Shown piece after piece: positions 1 through 8,806 of a stretch of 64,000 nt of DNA. The notes beneath the pieces were generated by a model. That model had not been told where the DNA came from and did no database searches. It saw only the letters and a list, made by a program, of their open reading frames with translations. This DNA is from Sphingobacterium sp. N143 (GTDB lineage: Bacteria; Bacteroidota; Bacteroidia; Sphingobacteriales; Sphingobacteriaceae): assembly GCF_030325625.1 (NCBI RefSeq), contig NZ_JACAIS010000010.1, positions 1 to 64,000 on the forward strand, given 5' to 3'. A program made the translations under genes and the position numbers. Each line of letters begins with the position of its first letter. Position 1 is the stretch's first letter.

Positions 1-20
1 GGAGAGTAGGTCGGTGCCTT
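1..20 (+). rRNA. rrf: 5S rRNA, 3' end only (partial)
   Basis: The first bases, GGAGAGTAGGTCGGTGCC, match the conserved 3' end of bacteroidal 5S rRNA (the GAGAGTAGGTCG helix and GGTGCC-type tail), followed at once by a T run. The rest of the gene, and presumably the 16S-23S-5S operon, lies to the left of the window. The exact 3' end could differ by a few bases. Confidence 0.7.
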
Positions 21-31
21 TTTTTACACGG

Positions 32-60
32 AAGCCCTTGCTGGAAACAGTCAAGGGCTT
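32..60 (+). terminator. rrn operon terminator hairpin
   Basis: AAGCCCTTG (32-40) pairs perfectly with CAAGGGCTT (52-60), and CTG/CAG extends the stem over a GAAA loop. It lies just after the 5S 3' end, so it is the expected terminator or processing hairpin of the rRNA operon. Confidence 0.75.
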
Positions 61-116
61 CTTGCGTTTGGATAGTTCTCTACCACCTGACTGATCAACA
101 GGACACTGCTGATGCG

Positions 117-230
117 ATGGAGGATGGCTGGCTTATTCAAACGATGGATGCAACATTATTATTGGACAATCGTTTGCATTTCATCATTGCTTTTTTACTT
201 GGATTTACTATTGTATTATTGTTAAGTTAA
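117..230 (+). CDS. possible 37-residue membrane micro-ORF
   Basis: Between the rRNA terminator and the GH31 gene an ATG at 117 opens a 37-codon frame ending at TAA 228-230. The last 18 or so residues (HFIIAFLLGFTIVLLLS) are strongly hydrophobic, as in a single membrane helix. The same frame stays open upstream without another ATG, so this could also be the remnant of a longer gene. There is no convincing ribosome-binding site and I recognise no homolog. It may be a chance reading frame. Confidence 0.2.
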   Translation: MEDGWLIQTMDATLLLDNRLHFIIAFLLGFTIVLLLS

Positions 231-301
231 TTTAAAGGTCTGTTGCTTGCATAAAAGAGTAGGAATGCAAAATAGGCTGTTCAATATTATAAATCATACA
301 C

Positions 302-3300
302 ATGAAGATATCTTTTTGGAGTACGAAAGCACAAGTTAGTTTGTTAGTGGGATTGGCTTCTCCTTTTATTTTTCAATCAGCTAATGTGGATGCAAAAGCG
401 AACGTGATCGATCGTTATAGTATGCAGGCCACAGAAAATGGAGACAGTCGTATTATTGCTGTCCAAAAAATCAACCCAACGACAGTGGAGGTTGTATACG
501 ATAATAACCAAAGGCTGACCCTGGATTTCTATGGCGATCATATTTTTAGAATGTTTCAGGATGTACATGGAGGAATTCTCAGAGACCCAGAAGCAGAACC
601 AGATGCAAAGATTTTAGTTGAACAACCTAGGAAAGCTTTAACAGAACTTACTGTAAAAGATGAAGGCAATAAAGTGGACATTGCGACAATGGACATCCTG
701 TTTTCCATTGATAAACAGACTTCGCAGTTTAGTATTTTGAACCGTAAAAGCAATAAAGTCGTTGTTGAGAGTTTAAAACCGATCGCGTTTGAAGAGAAGC
801 GGGTGAGCCTGGAACTGAAAGAAAATAAGGATGAGTACTTTTTTGGGGGCGGGGTGCAGAACGGACGTTTTTCACATAAAGGCCGAACTATTGCTATTGA
901 AAATCAGAATAGCTGGACTGATGGTGGAGTAGCCTCCCCGACACCTTACTTTTGGTCGACCAATGGTTACGGCTTTATGTGGCATACCTTTAAGAAGGGA
1001 AGCTATGCCTTTGGCGCAAAGATAAAAGGGACGGTACGTTTATCGCATGATACAGACTATCTGGATGTTTTTTTTATGATAAATGATGGAACGGTTCCTT
1101 TGTTGAATGATTTCTATCAATTGACCGGACATCCCATCCTCTTACCAAAATTTGGGCTGTATGAAGGCCATTTGAATGCATATAACCGTGATTTTTGGAA
1201 GGAAGATGCAAAAGGGATATTATTTGAGGATGGCAAACGCTATAAAGAAAGCCAAAAGGATAATAGCGGGATCAAAGAATCGTTGAATGGAGAAAAAAAT
1301 AATTACCAGTTTTCGGCCCGGGCGGTCATAGACCGCTATAAAGCACATGATATGCCTTTGGGCTGGATCTTACCCAATGATGGTTATGGGGCGGGATATG
1401 GCCAAACTGAAACACTCGACGGAAATATCAAAAATTTGAAGGAGTTTGGCGATTATGCACGGAAAAATGGCGTGGAAATCGGCCTGTGGACACAATCTGA
1501 CTTGCATCCGAAAGACAGTATCAGTGCACTGCTACAACGTGATATTGTGAAGGAGGTACGTGATGCAGGGGTGCGGGTGTTGAAAACAGATGTAGCCTGG
1601 GTAGGTCCAGGATATTCGTTTGGTTTGAACGGAGTGGCAGATGTAGGGCATATCATGCCTTATTATGGCAGTGATGCACGACCATTTATTATCTCGCTGG
1701 ATGGTTGGGCAGGCACACAGCGGTATGCTGGTATTTGGTCGGGCGATCAGACCGGGGGCGTATGGGAATATATTCGCTTCCATATCCCGACGTATATTGG
1801 TTCGGGCTTATCGGGACAGCCCAACATAACTTCGGATATGGATGGCATATTTGGTGGCAAAAATTTTAAAGTCAATATCAGGGACTTCCAATGGAAAACC
1901 TGGACACCAATGCAGCTCAACATGGATGGCTGGGGGGCCAATGAAAAGTATCCACATGCTTTGGGTGAACCGGCAACTTCCATTAACCGACTTTACCTGA
2001 AACTGAAATCACAGCTTGTGCCATATAGCTATAGTATTGCCAAACAAGCTGTAGATGGTCTGCCAATGATCCGGGCCATGTTTTTGGAGCAGGCCAGTCC
2101 ATATACCTTAGGAAAAGCAACACAGTACCAATACTTGTACGGCCCTAGCTTTTTGGTTGCACCCATCTATCAAGAAACACGTGTGGATGAGAAAGGGAAT
2201 GATATTCGAAATGGTATCTACCTGCCCGAGGGTGAATGGATTGATTATTTTACTGGTGAGAAGTATAGCGGTGGCCGTATCATCAATAATTTTGATGTGC
2301 CAATCTGGAAACTACCTGTTTTTGTGAAAAACGGGGCAATTATTCCAGTGGCAAACCCAAATAATAATGTTCAGGAAATCAAAAAGGATCTACGTATCTA
2401 TGAAGTCTATCCGTCTGGAAATTCTAGTTTTATAGAGTATGATGATGATGGGAAAACGGAGGCATATCGTTATGGGCAAGGGGTGAGTACCAAACTTTCT
2501 TCTAGCCTTAAAGGTGATAAAGTTCAGTTCTCTATTGCTGCATCAACAGGTGATTTTAAAGGTTTTGAAAGGATGAAATCCACTGAAGTCCGTTTTAATG
2601 TGACAGCGCCTCCGAAAAAGCTGACGGCCATTGTGAATAACAAAAGGATTAAACTTCAGCAAGTACATTCACTTACAGAATTAAATAGCTCGGATAATGT
2701 ATACTTTTATGAGGCGCAGCCCGATCTGAACCAATTTGCTACCAAAGGCTCGGAGTTTGAAAAAGTTTCCCTGGTCAAAAACCCGATGATTTTGGTCCGT
2801 ATAGGAAAACAGGATATCTCTTCAGCAACTATTGATATACATATCGATGGTTTTAAATATGCACCAACAAATCGCTATTTGACACAGACAGCTTCTTTGA
2901 CAAGTCCCAAGGCTGTGGTGACTGATGCGAATACACAAGCATATACATTGACACCGACTTGGGAGAAGGTGGCAAATACAGATTATTATGAGATCGAGTT
3001 TAACGGCTTGCTTTATTCTACAATCAAAGATAATCAGTTGATTTTTGAGGGTTTGGATGCTGAAACAGATTATGAGTTTAAAATTCGTGCAGTAAATAAA
3101 TCGGGAGTATCTGAGTGGAGTCCATTCACCGCACGAACAAAAGCCAATCCTTTGGAATTTGCCATTGAAGGTGTCCAAGCAGAAACTTCGGCTGCAAATC
3201 AAGGTGGAAATGGTATCAACAAGTTATTCAATTATGATGAGGGAGATATGTGGCATACGAAGTGGGGACAGACGGCAGTTCCATTTGATATGACCTTAGA

Positions 3301-4171
3301 TCTTAAATCTGTTAATCAATTGGATAAGTTTGAATACCTGCCGAGAACAGATGGTGGAAATGGTATTATTTTGAAAGGAAAAGTATATTACAGCAACGAT
3401 AAGGATACCTGGACCGAGGCAGGTAGTTTTGAATGGAAACGTGATGGTGAAATGAAACGCTTTAATTTCGGTACCCATCCTATCGCCCGCTTTATTAAAA
3501 TTTCTGTATCGGAAGCTGTGGGTGGTTTTGGTTCTGGCCGCGAGTTGTATGTATTTAAGGTCCCTGGATCTTCAAGCTATCTGCCCGGCGATATCAACAA
3601 TGACCGTTTGATCGACCAAAATGATTTGACCTCTTATATTAATTATACCGGACTACGGACGGGCGATGGCGATTTTGAAGGGTATGTAAGCAATGGCGAC
3701 GTCAACAAAAATAAGTTGATTGATGCCTATGATATTTCTAATGTTGCTGTTATGATCGAAGGGAGAGCCAAACCTACGAAGGAGGAGAAAGTAGCGGGTA
3801 CAGTGAAATTGGTGCCATCCAAAACGGTATTAAAATTGGGCGAGATGGTCGAAATCACAGTGCGTGGTGAAAATCTTAAAGCAGTCAATGCCCTTAGTTT
3901 TGCCTTACCTTATAACCAGGGTGATTTTGAATTTGCTGGAATAGAATCCCTTGGCATGAAAGAAATGAGCAATTATACCAATGATCGCCTTCATACCAAT
4001 GGTAATAAGGCCCTGTATCCTACTTTTGTGAATCTGGGCAATAAAGAGACATTGAATGGCTCGGAAGTGCTGTTTAAAATTAAATTGAAAGCGAAAAGAA
4101 ATGTAAGCTTTAACTTGAAAGCTGTAGATGGTATTTTAGTGGATAAAAAACTCAACTCAATTGGTTTTTAA
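302..4171 (+). CDS. secreted GH31 glycosidase with FN3, CBM32-like, dockerin-like and cohesin-like domains
   Basis: This is a 1289-residue exported glycoside hydrolase. A signal peptide covers about residues 1-31. The GH31 (beta/alpha)8 barrel contains LKTDVAWVG, whose D430 is the likely nucleophile, and SGDQTGG, whose D482 is the likely acid/base. After the GH31 beta-sandwich come an FN3-like domain (about 885-965), an F5/8 type C (CBM32-like) module (about 975-1090), two dockerin-like calcium loops (GDINNDRLIDQNDL near 1097 and GDVNKNKLIDAYDIS near 1133) and a cohesin-like C-terminal domain. The barrel resembles the GH31 group that contains alpha-N-acetylgalactosaminidases of gut bacteria, which often carry CBM32 and dockerin parts. 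That substrate is an inference; alpha-glucosidase or alpha-galactosidase is the alternative. The gene stands alone, and a terminator follows it. Confidence 0.88.
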   Translation: MKISFWSTKAQVSLLVGLASPFIFQSANVDAKANVIDRYSMQATENGDSRIIAVQKINPTTVEVVYDNNQRLTLDFYGDHIFRMFQDVHGGILRDPEAEPDAKILVEQPRKALTELTVKDEGNKVDIATMDILFSIDKQTSQFSILNRKSNKVVVESLKPIAFEEKRVSLELKENKDEYFFGGGVQNGRFSHKGRTIAIENQNSWTDGGVASPTPYFWSTNGYGFMWHTFKKGSYAFGAKIKGTVRLSHDTDYLDVFFMINDGTVPLLNDFYQLTGHPILLPKFGLYEGHLNAYNRDFWKEDAKGILFEDGKRYKESQKDNSGIKESLNGEKNNYQFSARAVIDRYKAHDMPLGWILPNDGYGAGYGQTETLDGNIKNLKEFGDYARKNGVEIGLWTQSDLHPKDSISALLQRDIVKEVRDAGVRVLKTDVAWVGPGYSFGLNGVADVGHIMPYYGSDARPFIISLDGWAGTQRYAGIWSGDQTGGVWEYIRFHIPTYIGSGLSGQPNITSDMDGIFGGKNFKVNIRDFQWKTWTPMQLNMDGWGANEKYPHALGEPATSINRLYLKLKSQLVPYSYSIAKQAVDGLPMIRAMFLEQASPYTLGKATQYQYLYGPSFLVAPIYQETRVDEKGNDIRNGIYLPEGEWIDYFTGEKYSGGRIINNFDVPIWKLPVFVKNGAIIPVANPNNNVQEIKKDLRIYEVYPSGNSSFIEYDDDGKTEAYRYGQGVSTKLSSSLKGDKVQFSIAASTGDFKGFERMKSTEVRFNVTAPPKKLTAIVNNKRIKLQQVHSLTELNSSDNVYFYEAQPDLNQFATKGSEFEKVSLVKNPMILVRIGKQDISSATIDIHIDGFKYAPTNRYLTQTASLTSPKAVVTDANTQAYTLTPTWEKVANTDYYEIEFNGLLYSTIKDNQLIFEGLDAETDYEFKIRAVNKSGVSEWSPFTARTKANPLEFAIEGVQAETSAANQGGNGINKLFNYDEGDMWHTKWGQTAVPFDMTLDLKSVNQLDKFEYLPRTDGGNGIILKGKVYYSNDKDTWTEAGSFEWKRDGEMKRFNFGTHPIARFIKISVSEAVGGFGSGRELYVFKVPGSSSYLPGDINNDRLIDQNDLTSYINYTGLRTGDGDFEGYVSNGDVNKNKLIDAYDISNVAVMIEGRAKPTKEEKVAGTVKLVPSKTVLKLGEMVEITVRGENLKAVNALSFALPYNQGDFEFAGIESLGMKEMSNYTNDRLHTNGNKALYPTFVNLGNKETLNGSEVLFKIKLKAKRNVSFNLKAVDGILVDKKLNSIGF

Positions 4172-4185
4172 GCGAATTATCCAGT

Positions 4186-4228
4186 CCATAAAAAAGGGGG
4201 AATACATTGTATTTCCCCTTTTTTATGG
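4186..4228. terminator. bidirectional terminator between GH31 and pirin genes
   Basis: CCATAAAAAAGGGG (4186-4199) pairs perfectly with CCCCTTTTTTATGG (4215-4228). The A and T runs in the arms let it serve both convergent genes. Confidence 0.8.
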
Positions 4229-4258
4229 GCTAATAATCAGTAAGTGAGGTCGTTTTTA

Positions 4259-5140
4259 TTAATTTAAACTCATGCTTAAATCCATTAAAAGGATTTCAGT
4301 GTCAGCTGAGGTAGCCTTAAGTTTGATTTCTGTGACATCCCAAATTCCAAAGCCATCTTTCGTTTCTAGCTGCTGCCCTTCTACTGTAACACTGCCACTA
4401 ATGACAAAAATATAAACACCATTTCCGGTTTGTTTGATTGAGTAACTTGTTTCAATGCCCTGTTCAAAATGCCCCATATAGAACCAGGCATCCTGATGTA
4501 TCCAAACACCTTCAGCACTTGGATCGGGTGAAAGGATCTGCTGGAATCTATTATGTCTTTGCGAAACATCAAGCGTAATTTGATCATACCTTGGAGCGAC
4601 GTTACGTTGATTAGGATATACCCAGATCTGAAGAAATTTGACAATCTGATCCTTATTTTTGTTGTATTCACTGTGCATGATCCCCGTTCCGGCACTCATT
4701 ACCTGAATATCACCTTGTCGGATAGTGGCTTTATTTCCCATGCTATCTTCATGTTCAAGATCACCCGCCAAGGGAATACTGATAATTTCCATATTATCGT
4801 GCGGATGCAATCCAAAGCCTCTTCCTTCAGCCACAGTATCGTCGTTTAATACGCGTAATACACCAAAATGCATACGTTCGGGGTTATGGTAATTAGCAAA
4901 GCTAAATGTATGATTGCTCTGTAACCAGCCATGATTTGCATGGCCACGGCTTGAAGCTTTATGGAGGACGCTGTGATTTTCCAGCTTATCCGTGTGATAA
5001 CCGGTCGCTGCATCTGCCTCCAGGGCTTCTAAAGGCTCAATTTCGTCAATATCATTCTTGAGTATATTGCCCGAAGTAGCCGAGCTTGCAAATATTCCGG
5101 AGCCTAGAAGCCCCTTTTTGATAAAATTACGTTTGTCCAT
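4259..5140 (-). CDS. pirin family protein
   Basis: This is a 293-residue bicupin of the pirin family. The N-terminal cupin carries the metal ligands H112 and H114 (LHPHDN) and H156/E158 (MHSEYN), so the iron site looks intact. Pirins of this kind often have quercetinase-like activity or act as redox-sensing cofactors; the substrate cannot be told here. The N-terminus (KRNFIKKGLLGSGIFASS) looks like a weak export or Tat-like leader, unusual for pirins and followed by a low-complexity linker to about residue 50. It is the last gene of a minus-strand group with a receiver-like protein and OsmC, which suggests an oxidative-stress role. Confidence 0.85.
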   Translation of the reverse strand: MDKRNFIKKGLLGSGIFASSATSGNILKNDIDEIEPLEALEADAATGYHTDKLENHSVLHKASSRGHANHGWLQSNHTFSFANYHNPERMHFGVLRVLNDDTVAEGRGFGLHPHDNMEIISIPLAGDLEHEDSMGNKATIRQGDIQVMSAGTGIMHSEYNKNKDQIVKFLQIWVYPNQRNVAPRYDQITLDVSQRHNRFQQILSPDPSAEGVWIHQDAWFYMGHFEQGIETSYSIKQTGNGVYIFVISGSVTVEGQQLETKDGFGIWDVTEIKLKATSADTEILLMDLSMSLN

Positions 5141-5190
5141 GATGTTAGTATTTAAAATGATATCATCGGATATCGATTTTCCATTCCTGC

Positions 5191-5508
5191 TTAATGTTCT
5201 TGAGTTAAGTCTGGGAATAGACTGAAAACCTCATTTTTTAAAAGTCCGCTACCGCCACCATAGTGCTGGATCAGGCCGATGGGATAGTTGAGATGGGAGA
5301 GGTGATCGATGATGTCGCGTTCTTCCTCTGCCGAAAGCCCAGAGCTCAATAACAGTATATCGACAGGATGGGCCGAAAGATAATTTTTACAGGATGAAAG
5401 TTGTTGCTGTACGGTCGTTTTCCAGGCAGGTGTAGTTTCGATTATTCTCTTTAACGTAAGCAGAATTTCTTCGTTCTTGCCGAATACGACAAAGTTTAAC
5501 GTTCTCAT
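5191..5508 (-). CDS. small degenerate response-regulator receiver-like protein
   Basis: This is a 105-residue protein with the alternating pattern of a CheY-like receiver: a beta-1 strand (TLNFVVFGKNEEI) and a beta-3 strand (VDILLLSSGLSAEE). Where a functional receiver has the phosphoacceptor Asp at the end of beta-3, this protein has Ser-Ser, and no acidic pair follows beta-1. It is probably a pseudo-receiver that cannot be phosphorylated. It lies 12 bases after the OsmC gene and 50 bases before pirin, so all three look co-transcribed. The fold assignment is from pattern only; a novel small protein is possible. Confidence 0.6.
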   Translation of the reverse strand: MRTLNFVVFGKNEEILLTLKRIIETTPAWKTTVQQQLSSCKNYLSAHPVDILLLSSGLSAEEERDIIDHLSHLNYPIGLIQHYGGGSGLLKNEVFSLFPDLTQEH

Positions 5509-5520
5509 TGGAGTAAATTA

Positions 5521-5943
5521 TTAATGACCGGTATTGATTACTGTATTGACAACCGCGTTGCCTTTTAAGATTTTGGAAATGGGACATTCCTCAGCAATCT
5601 GTTGGAGGCGTTCCACAAGATCATCTTCCAATAACTGACCAAATTTTATTTCCCGTTCAAAATAGGTTACTACCTGCTCTTTTTCAATTCGGAGATACAT
5701 ATTTGAAGTGACCTGGATCTCTTGGATATCAAGGCCTTTTTTGTCGATATACATGCGTAAGGTCGCTAAAGTACAGGATACCAGCGAAGAGACCAAAAGC
5801 GTATAGGGATCAGGACCTAGATCTTTCCCTCCAAGTTTTTCGGGTTCATCTGTTATAAATTCTCCGTTTCTCCACTGAATTGTCGTTGTATACTTCTGTT
5901 GGGCGATATGACCAGTTACTGGATTTTCTAAAATATATTTCAT
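5521..5943 (-). CDS. OsmC family peroxiredoxin-like protein
   Basis: This is a 140-residue OsmC/Ohr-type protein that reduces organic hydroperoxides with a thiol pair. The two expected cysteines are present: C57 in LVSCTLATLR and C120 in EECPISKIL, each in its family motif. I chose the ATG at 5943 because AGAGGA lies about 8 bases upstream and the family's N-terminal strand starts there; an in-frame start 17 codons further upstream adds an unsupported basic segment. It leads the group OsmC, pseudo-receiver, pirin. Confidence 0.88.
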   Translation of the reverse strand: MKYILENPVTGHIAQQKYTTTIQWRNGEFITDEPEKLGGKDLGPDPYTLLVSSLVSCTLATLRMYIDKKGLDIQEIQVTSNMYLRIEKEQVVTYFEREIKFGQLLEDDLVERLQQIAEECPISKILKGNAVVNTVINTGH

Positions 5944-6100
5944 ATGATAATTCCTCTGTTGGTGATAAACAAAATTACGCTTGAATTGATTCAATTTTAT
6001 TGATGTAGTTCAATAAATAACGGAAGCTAAGAAAATTACATTGTTTTTGTCTCAATTGTTGTTAAAGAGAACTTACAAGCCGAAAGCGGAGAGGAGAAAA

Positions 6101-6661
6101 TCATTCAGTCCGAGATTCCAGGTTTTCCAGTATAAATTGGACACGCTGTGCTACTGTTGTTTTGGGGACCTCGACAACCACATAGCCGAGTTGTGAGTAG
6201 CTGTTTTTCATAGCTGTAAAAGTGGCTTCTGCTTCTTGCCAAGTTTGTTTTCTCTCGTTGTCATTTTCATAAATATCTTTCCATGGAGGAAGGATAAAGA
6301 CTTTTGTATGGTAACGGTAGTTTTTTGCTTCATCCAAAAGCTGCTGTGGGATCGCTAGGTTTTCCATCTCAATATAAGCGAGCGTATCGGGGATACCACG
6401 GTCAAAAAAGACAAATTGCCGATGATTTTTGCTTTTTTGGATGCCATAACTTGCTGTGGATGCTGCTAACATCAGGGCGGCATAATGGTATTTATTTTTC
6501 CAGGGCAGACCATCACCATGGCCTTCCAATTGCTCCTGGATAATTCTACGTGCTTCTTCAGGAACAGTTTCGAAGCCTTCTTCCTGCAATGCTTTGAGTA
6601 GAGTAGTCTTTCCTACGCCAGGTCCTCCCGTTAGGATAATAAAATGATCGTTTTGGTCCAT
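6101..6661 (-). CDS. AAA_28-type P-loop ATPase/kinase
   Basis: This is a 186-residue nucleotide-binding protein. The Walker A motif GGPGVGKTT sits at about residues 12-20 right after a beta strand (HFIILT). A downstream VFFDRGIPDTLAY segment resembles the Walker B region of the AAA_28 family, seen in proteins related to NadR-type and thymidylate-kinase-like kinases. The substrate is unknown. I chose the ATG at 6661 because it places the P-loop at the usual distance; a GTG at 6682 would add seven residues. The gene is monocistronic between the OsmC and SRPBCC genes. Confidence 0.75.
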   Translation of the reverse strand: MDQNDHFIILTGGPGVGKTTLLKALQEEGFETVPEEARRIIQEQLEGHGDGLPWKNKYHYAALMLAASTASYGIQKSKNHRQFVFFDRGIPDTLAYIEMENLAIPQQLLDEAKNYRYHTKVFILPPWKDIYENDNERKQTWQEAEATFTAMKNSYSQLGYVVVEVPKTTVAQRVQFILENLESRTE

Positions 6662-6767
6662 TGTATAAAAAGTTAATACCACAGCACTATTGGCTGTGGA
6701 GAAGTAAAGTTGGATATAGATGCCAAAGAGAGAAGGATGGTGGACATCCCCCTTACTGAATTGATGT

Positions 6768-7226
6768 TTACAGCGCGGTCATTTTAATCAATTCGTCTTC
6801 AAGCCTGTCAAAATTCTCTTCGTTTTTATCCATGACAAAATCCTTGAGCTTATCACATTCTTCGGCAGTTTTAAAGATCATTCGAAATACGAATTTTGTT
6901 TTTCCGGGAGCAATGTCGACAAAAGATAGTTCCATCCGAAAAAGTGGTTTGGATAATCTATCCCATGTAATTAAACGGGGGCTAACGATTTCAGAAAAAA
7001 TGCATTCATTCTGATAATTCCCTTTGTCCGGTCCATGCATAATAAACTTCCATCGTCCCCCGGGTCTGAAATCAAACTCTTCAAACGTATTGGTAAATCC
7101 TGCCGGACCCCACCAGTTTTTTAAATGAGCGGGTTCACTGAAAGCCCTGAACACGACTCCAGCGGGAGCATTCAATGTTCTGCTGCTCATGATCTCATTA
7201 TCCATTGGGAAAGATGACTGATGCAT
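6768..7226 (-). CDS. SRPBCC (AHSA1-like) domain protein
   Basis: This is a 152-residue START-like protein of the activator-of-Hsp90 ATPase homolog 1 type. It shows the family signature: LNAPAGVVFRAFSEPAHLKNWWGP near the N-terminus, then FDFRPGGRWKFIMHGPDKG and the C-terminal amphipathic helix. The family binds hydrophobic ligands and no reaction can be assigned. The ATG at 7226 or the in-frame ATG at 7205 could be the start; the conserved part begins after both. A second paralogous protein is encoded at 15385. Confidence 0.82.
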   Translation of the reverse strand: MHQSSFPMDNEIMSSRTLNAPAGVVFRAFSEPAHLKNWWGPAGFTNTFEEFDFRPGGRWKFIMHGPDKGNYQNECIFSEIVSPRLITWDRLSKPLFRMELSFVDIAPGKTKFVFRMIFKTAEECDKLKDFVMDKNEENFDRLEDELIKMTAL

Positions 7227-7266
7227 ATGAAATTGTTTTAAAGAATTGTTTATATATTATGATGGC

Positions 7267-8082
7267 TTATTTTCCAAATAATCTAAGCCAAAAACCTTTT
7301 TCTTTATTCTTGATAGGATCTGCATCATCTTCTGCCGTTAGGGGTTCGACGTGTACCGTTTCGACTTTTAAGTTATGTAATATTTCATTTTCGGGAAAAC
7401 TATTTTGCCGTTCGACCTCTTTTATCTGCTGAAAGGCAGTAGCTTGGTAGAGCTGGAGACCTTCTTGATCACAATTGAAAAGATCAGAATAGCTTTTTGA
7501 TTCATGGAGATCAAAGGGCTGTGGTTCTACTACTTCAGTAGCCTCAAGAAGACCTAAGCCCCGCTCTTTTGCAAATTGCAAAGCTTTGATGAAGATGGAA
7601 ATACGTCCGTCGGAAAACAGTGTGTCCAGTTCGGTTTTAATTTCGGCTTTATTGTGATAATCTTCCAATAGCTGTATTACATATTCAGGTGGAATGAATA
7701 CACCGGAGCAATAGTTTTCAATTAATCTATTTTGAATTTTTTTTGTAAGGTATTCTGGTGGAATAAACTCCTCCCAAGTTCTATAATAAGCATTCAAGTG
7801 CGCGTTGTTTGAAAAGGATAATGCAGCACCACGAATATAAAAATAGCTATCCATAAAACCTTGAATAACAGCAATGAAAAAGCCATGGGTCTTATCGAAA
7901 TAGTCAGTTTCACTTGTTTCCCGGCCAGCATTCAAGGTATCCTGATATTTTGTTTTATAGAAACCTTTTAGATGATAGGTACCAGCAAGTTCTTCCAGCT
8001 TTTCGGGATATTTGAGCAGGTCAAAATACCAGGCATTTATTTGCTGTTCTGAAATGGGGTGGTAACTAATATCATAGCCCAT
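7267..8082 (-). CDS. uncharacterised 271-residue protein
   Basis: I do not recognise this protein. It starts MGYDISYHPISEQQINAWYF, has no signal peptide or membrane helix, and appears mostly alpha-helical, with repeated aromatic residues (for example DSYFYIRGAALSF and LNAYYRTWEEFIPPEYL). The C-terminus (about 225-271) is acidic, then basic, and may be disordered. It is transcribed divergently from the lipoprotein gene at 8272. The 189-base gap between them holds no clear motif. The N-terminal pattern is shared by uncharacterised Bacteroidota proteins of immunity-like size, but no toxin partner is visible. Confidence 0.7.
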   Translation of the reverse strand: MGYDISYHPISEQQINAWYFDLLKYPEKLEELAGTYHLKGFYKTKYQDTLNAGRETSETDYFDKTHGFFIAVIQGFMDSYFYIRGAALSFSNNAHLNAYYRTWEEFIPPEYLTKKIQNRLIENYCSGVFIPPEYVIQLLEDYHNKAEIKTELDTLFSDGRISIFIKALQFAKERGLGLLEATEVVEPQPFDLHESKSYSDLFNCDQEGLQLYQATAFQQIKEVERQNSFPENEILHNLKVETVHVEPLTAEDDADPIKNKEKGFWLRLFGK

Positions 8083-8271
8083 AATTATGATTTTTAAACT
8101 CTTGTTTTTTTTATACTAAAATATTAAAAATTAATGTGTTGGACAAGGATTGTAGGTAAGATATTACGCATAAGGCGTCGGGATGGGATTTTAGCTAGGA
8201 AAATTGGCCACAAATGAAGGTTTGTGTGTTTAAGTAATATTAATTACTTTGGCGGTAAAATAAAAAATTAT

Positions 8272-8805
8272 ATGAAGCACTTATTGTTTATCATTTGTCT
8301 GTCGACGAGTTTATTCTTTACGGCTTGTCAATCGCCTAGTCCGGAGACCTTTTTTGGAAAAGTTGTTTTAAACACAAATCTCATTGCAGATTTTACGCCA
8401 GAACGTTTCGGTAAACATCTCGAGCAGGAAACAGTCGAATTTCCGGATGTTCCCGCAAGTAAAAAAGTGGGTGATGAAGCACAAAAAACGGTCGCATTAA
8501 AGATTCAGGTTGTCGAAAAAGCATTGGGGGATATCAGAGGGCTGAATGTCTCGGATGAGGATGCGAAGGAATTGAAAGAGCAGTCCATTCAATTGTTTGA
8601 AAAGGTTTTACCCGTGTACAAAAATGAATATACAGCTTATGCTAAACTTTGTGACAGCAAAGGATCTGATGAAGAGAAGCAGGCGTTGCTGCAAAAGATT
8701 GATAAAGATTATATGCCTGATATCAATACGGTATTTGACCGTGTGTATGTCTTAGGAAAAGCCTATGCCGAGAAGCATAACCTTAATGTGAATTGGGGTA
8801 ATTAA
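8272..8805 (+). CDS. hypothetical lipoprotein
   Basis: This is a 177-residue exported protein with a signal peptide and a lipobox ending LFFTAC, so it should be lipid-anchored. The mature part is helical and charged, without recognisable catalytic motifs. I start at the ATG at 8272, which places the signal peptide at the N-terminus; an upstream GTG at 8224 would add 16 residues in front of it. The stop is one base from the ATG of the next gene, so the two are probably translated together. Function unknown. Confidence 0.75.
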   Translation: MKHLLFIICLSTSLFFTACQSPSPETFFGKVVLNTNLIADFTPERFGKHLEQETVEFPDVPASKKVGDEAQKTVALKIQVVEKALGDIRGLNVSDEDAKELKEQSIQLFEKVLPVYKNEYTAYAKLCDSKGSDEEKQALLQKIDKDYMPDINTVFDRVYVLGKAYAEKHNLNVNWGN

Positions 8806-8806
8806 A

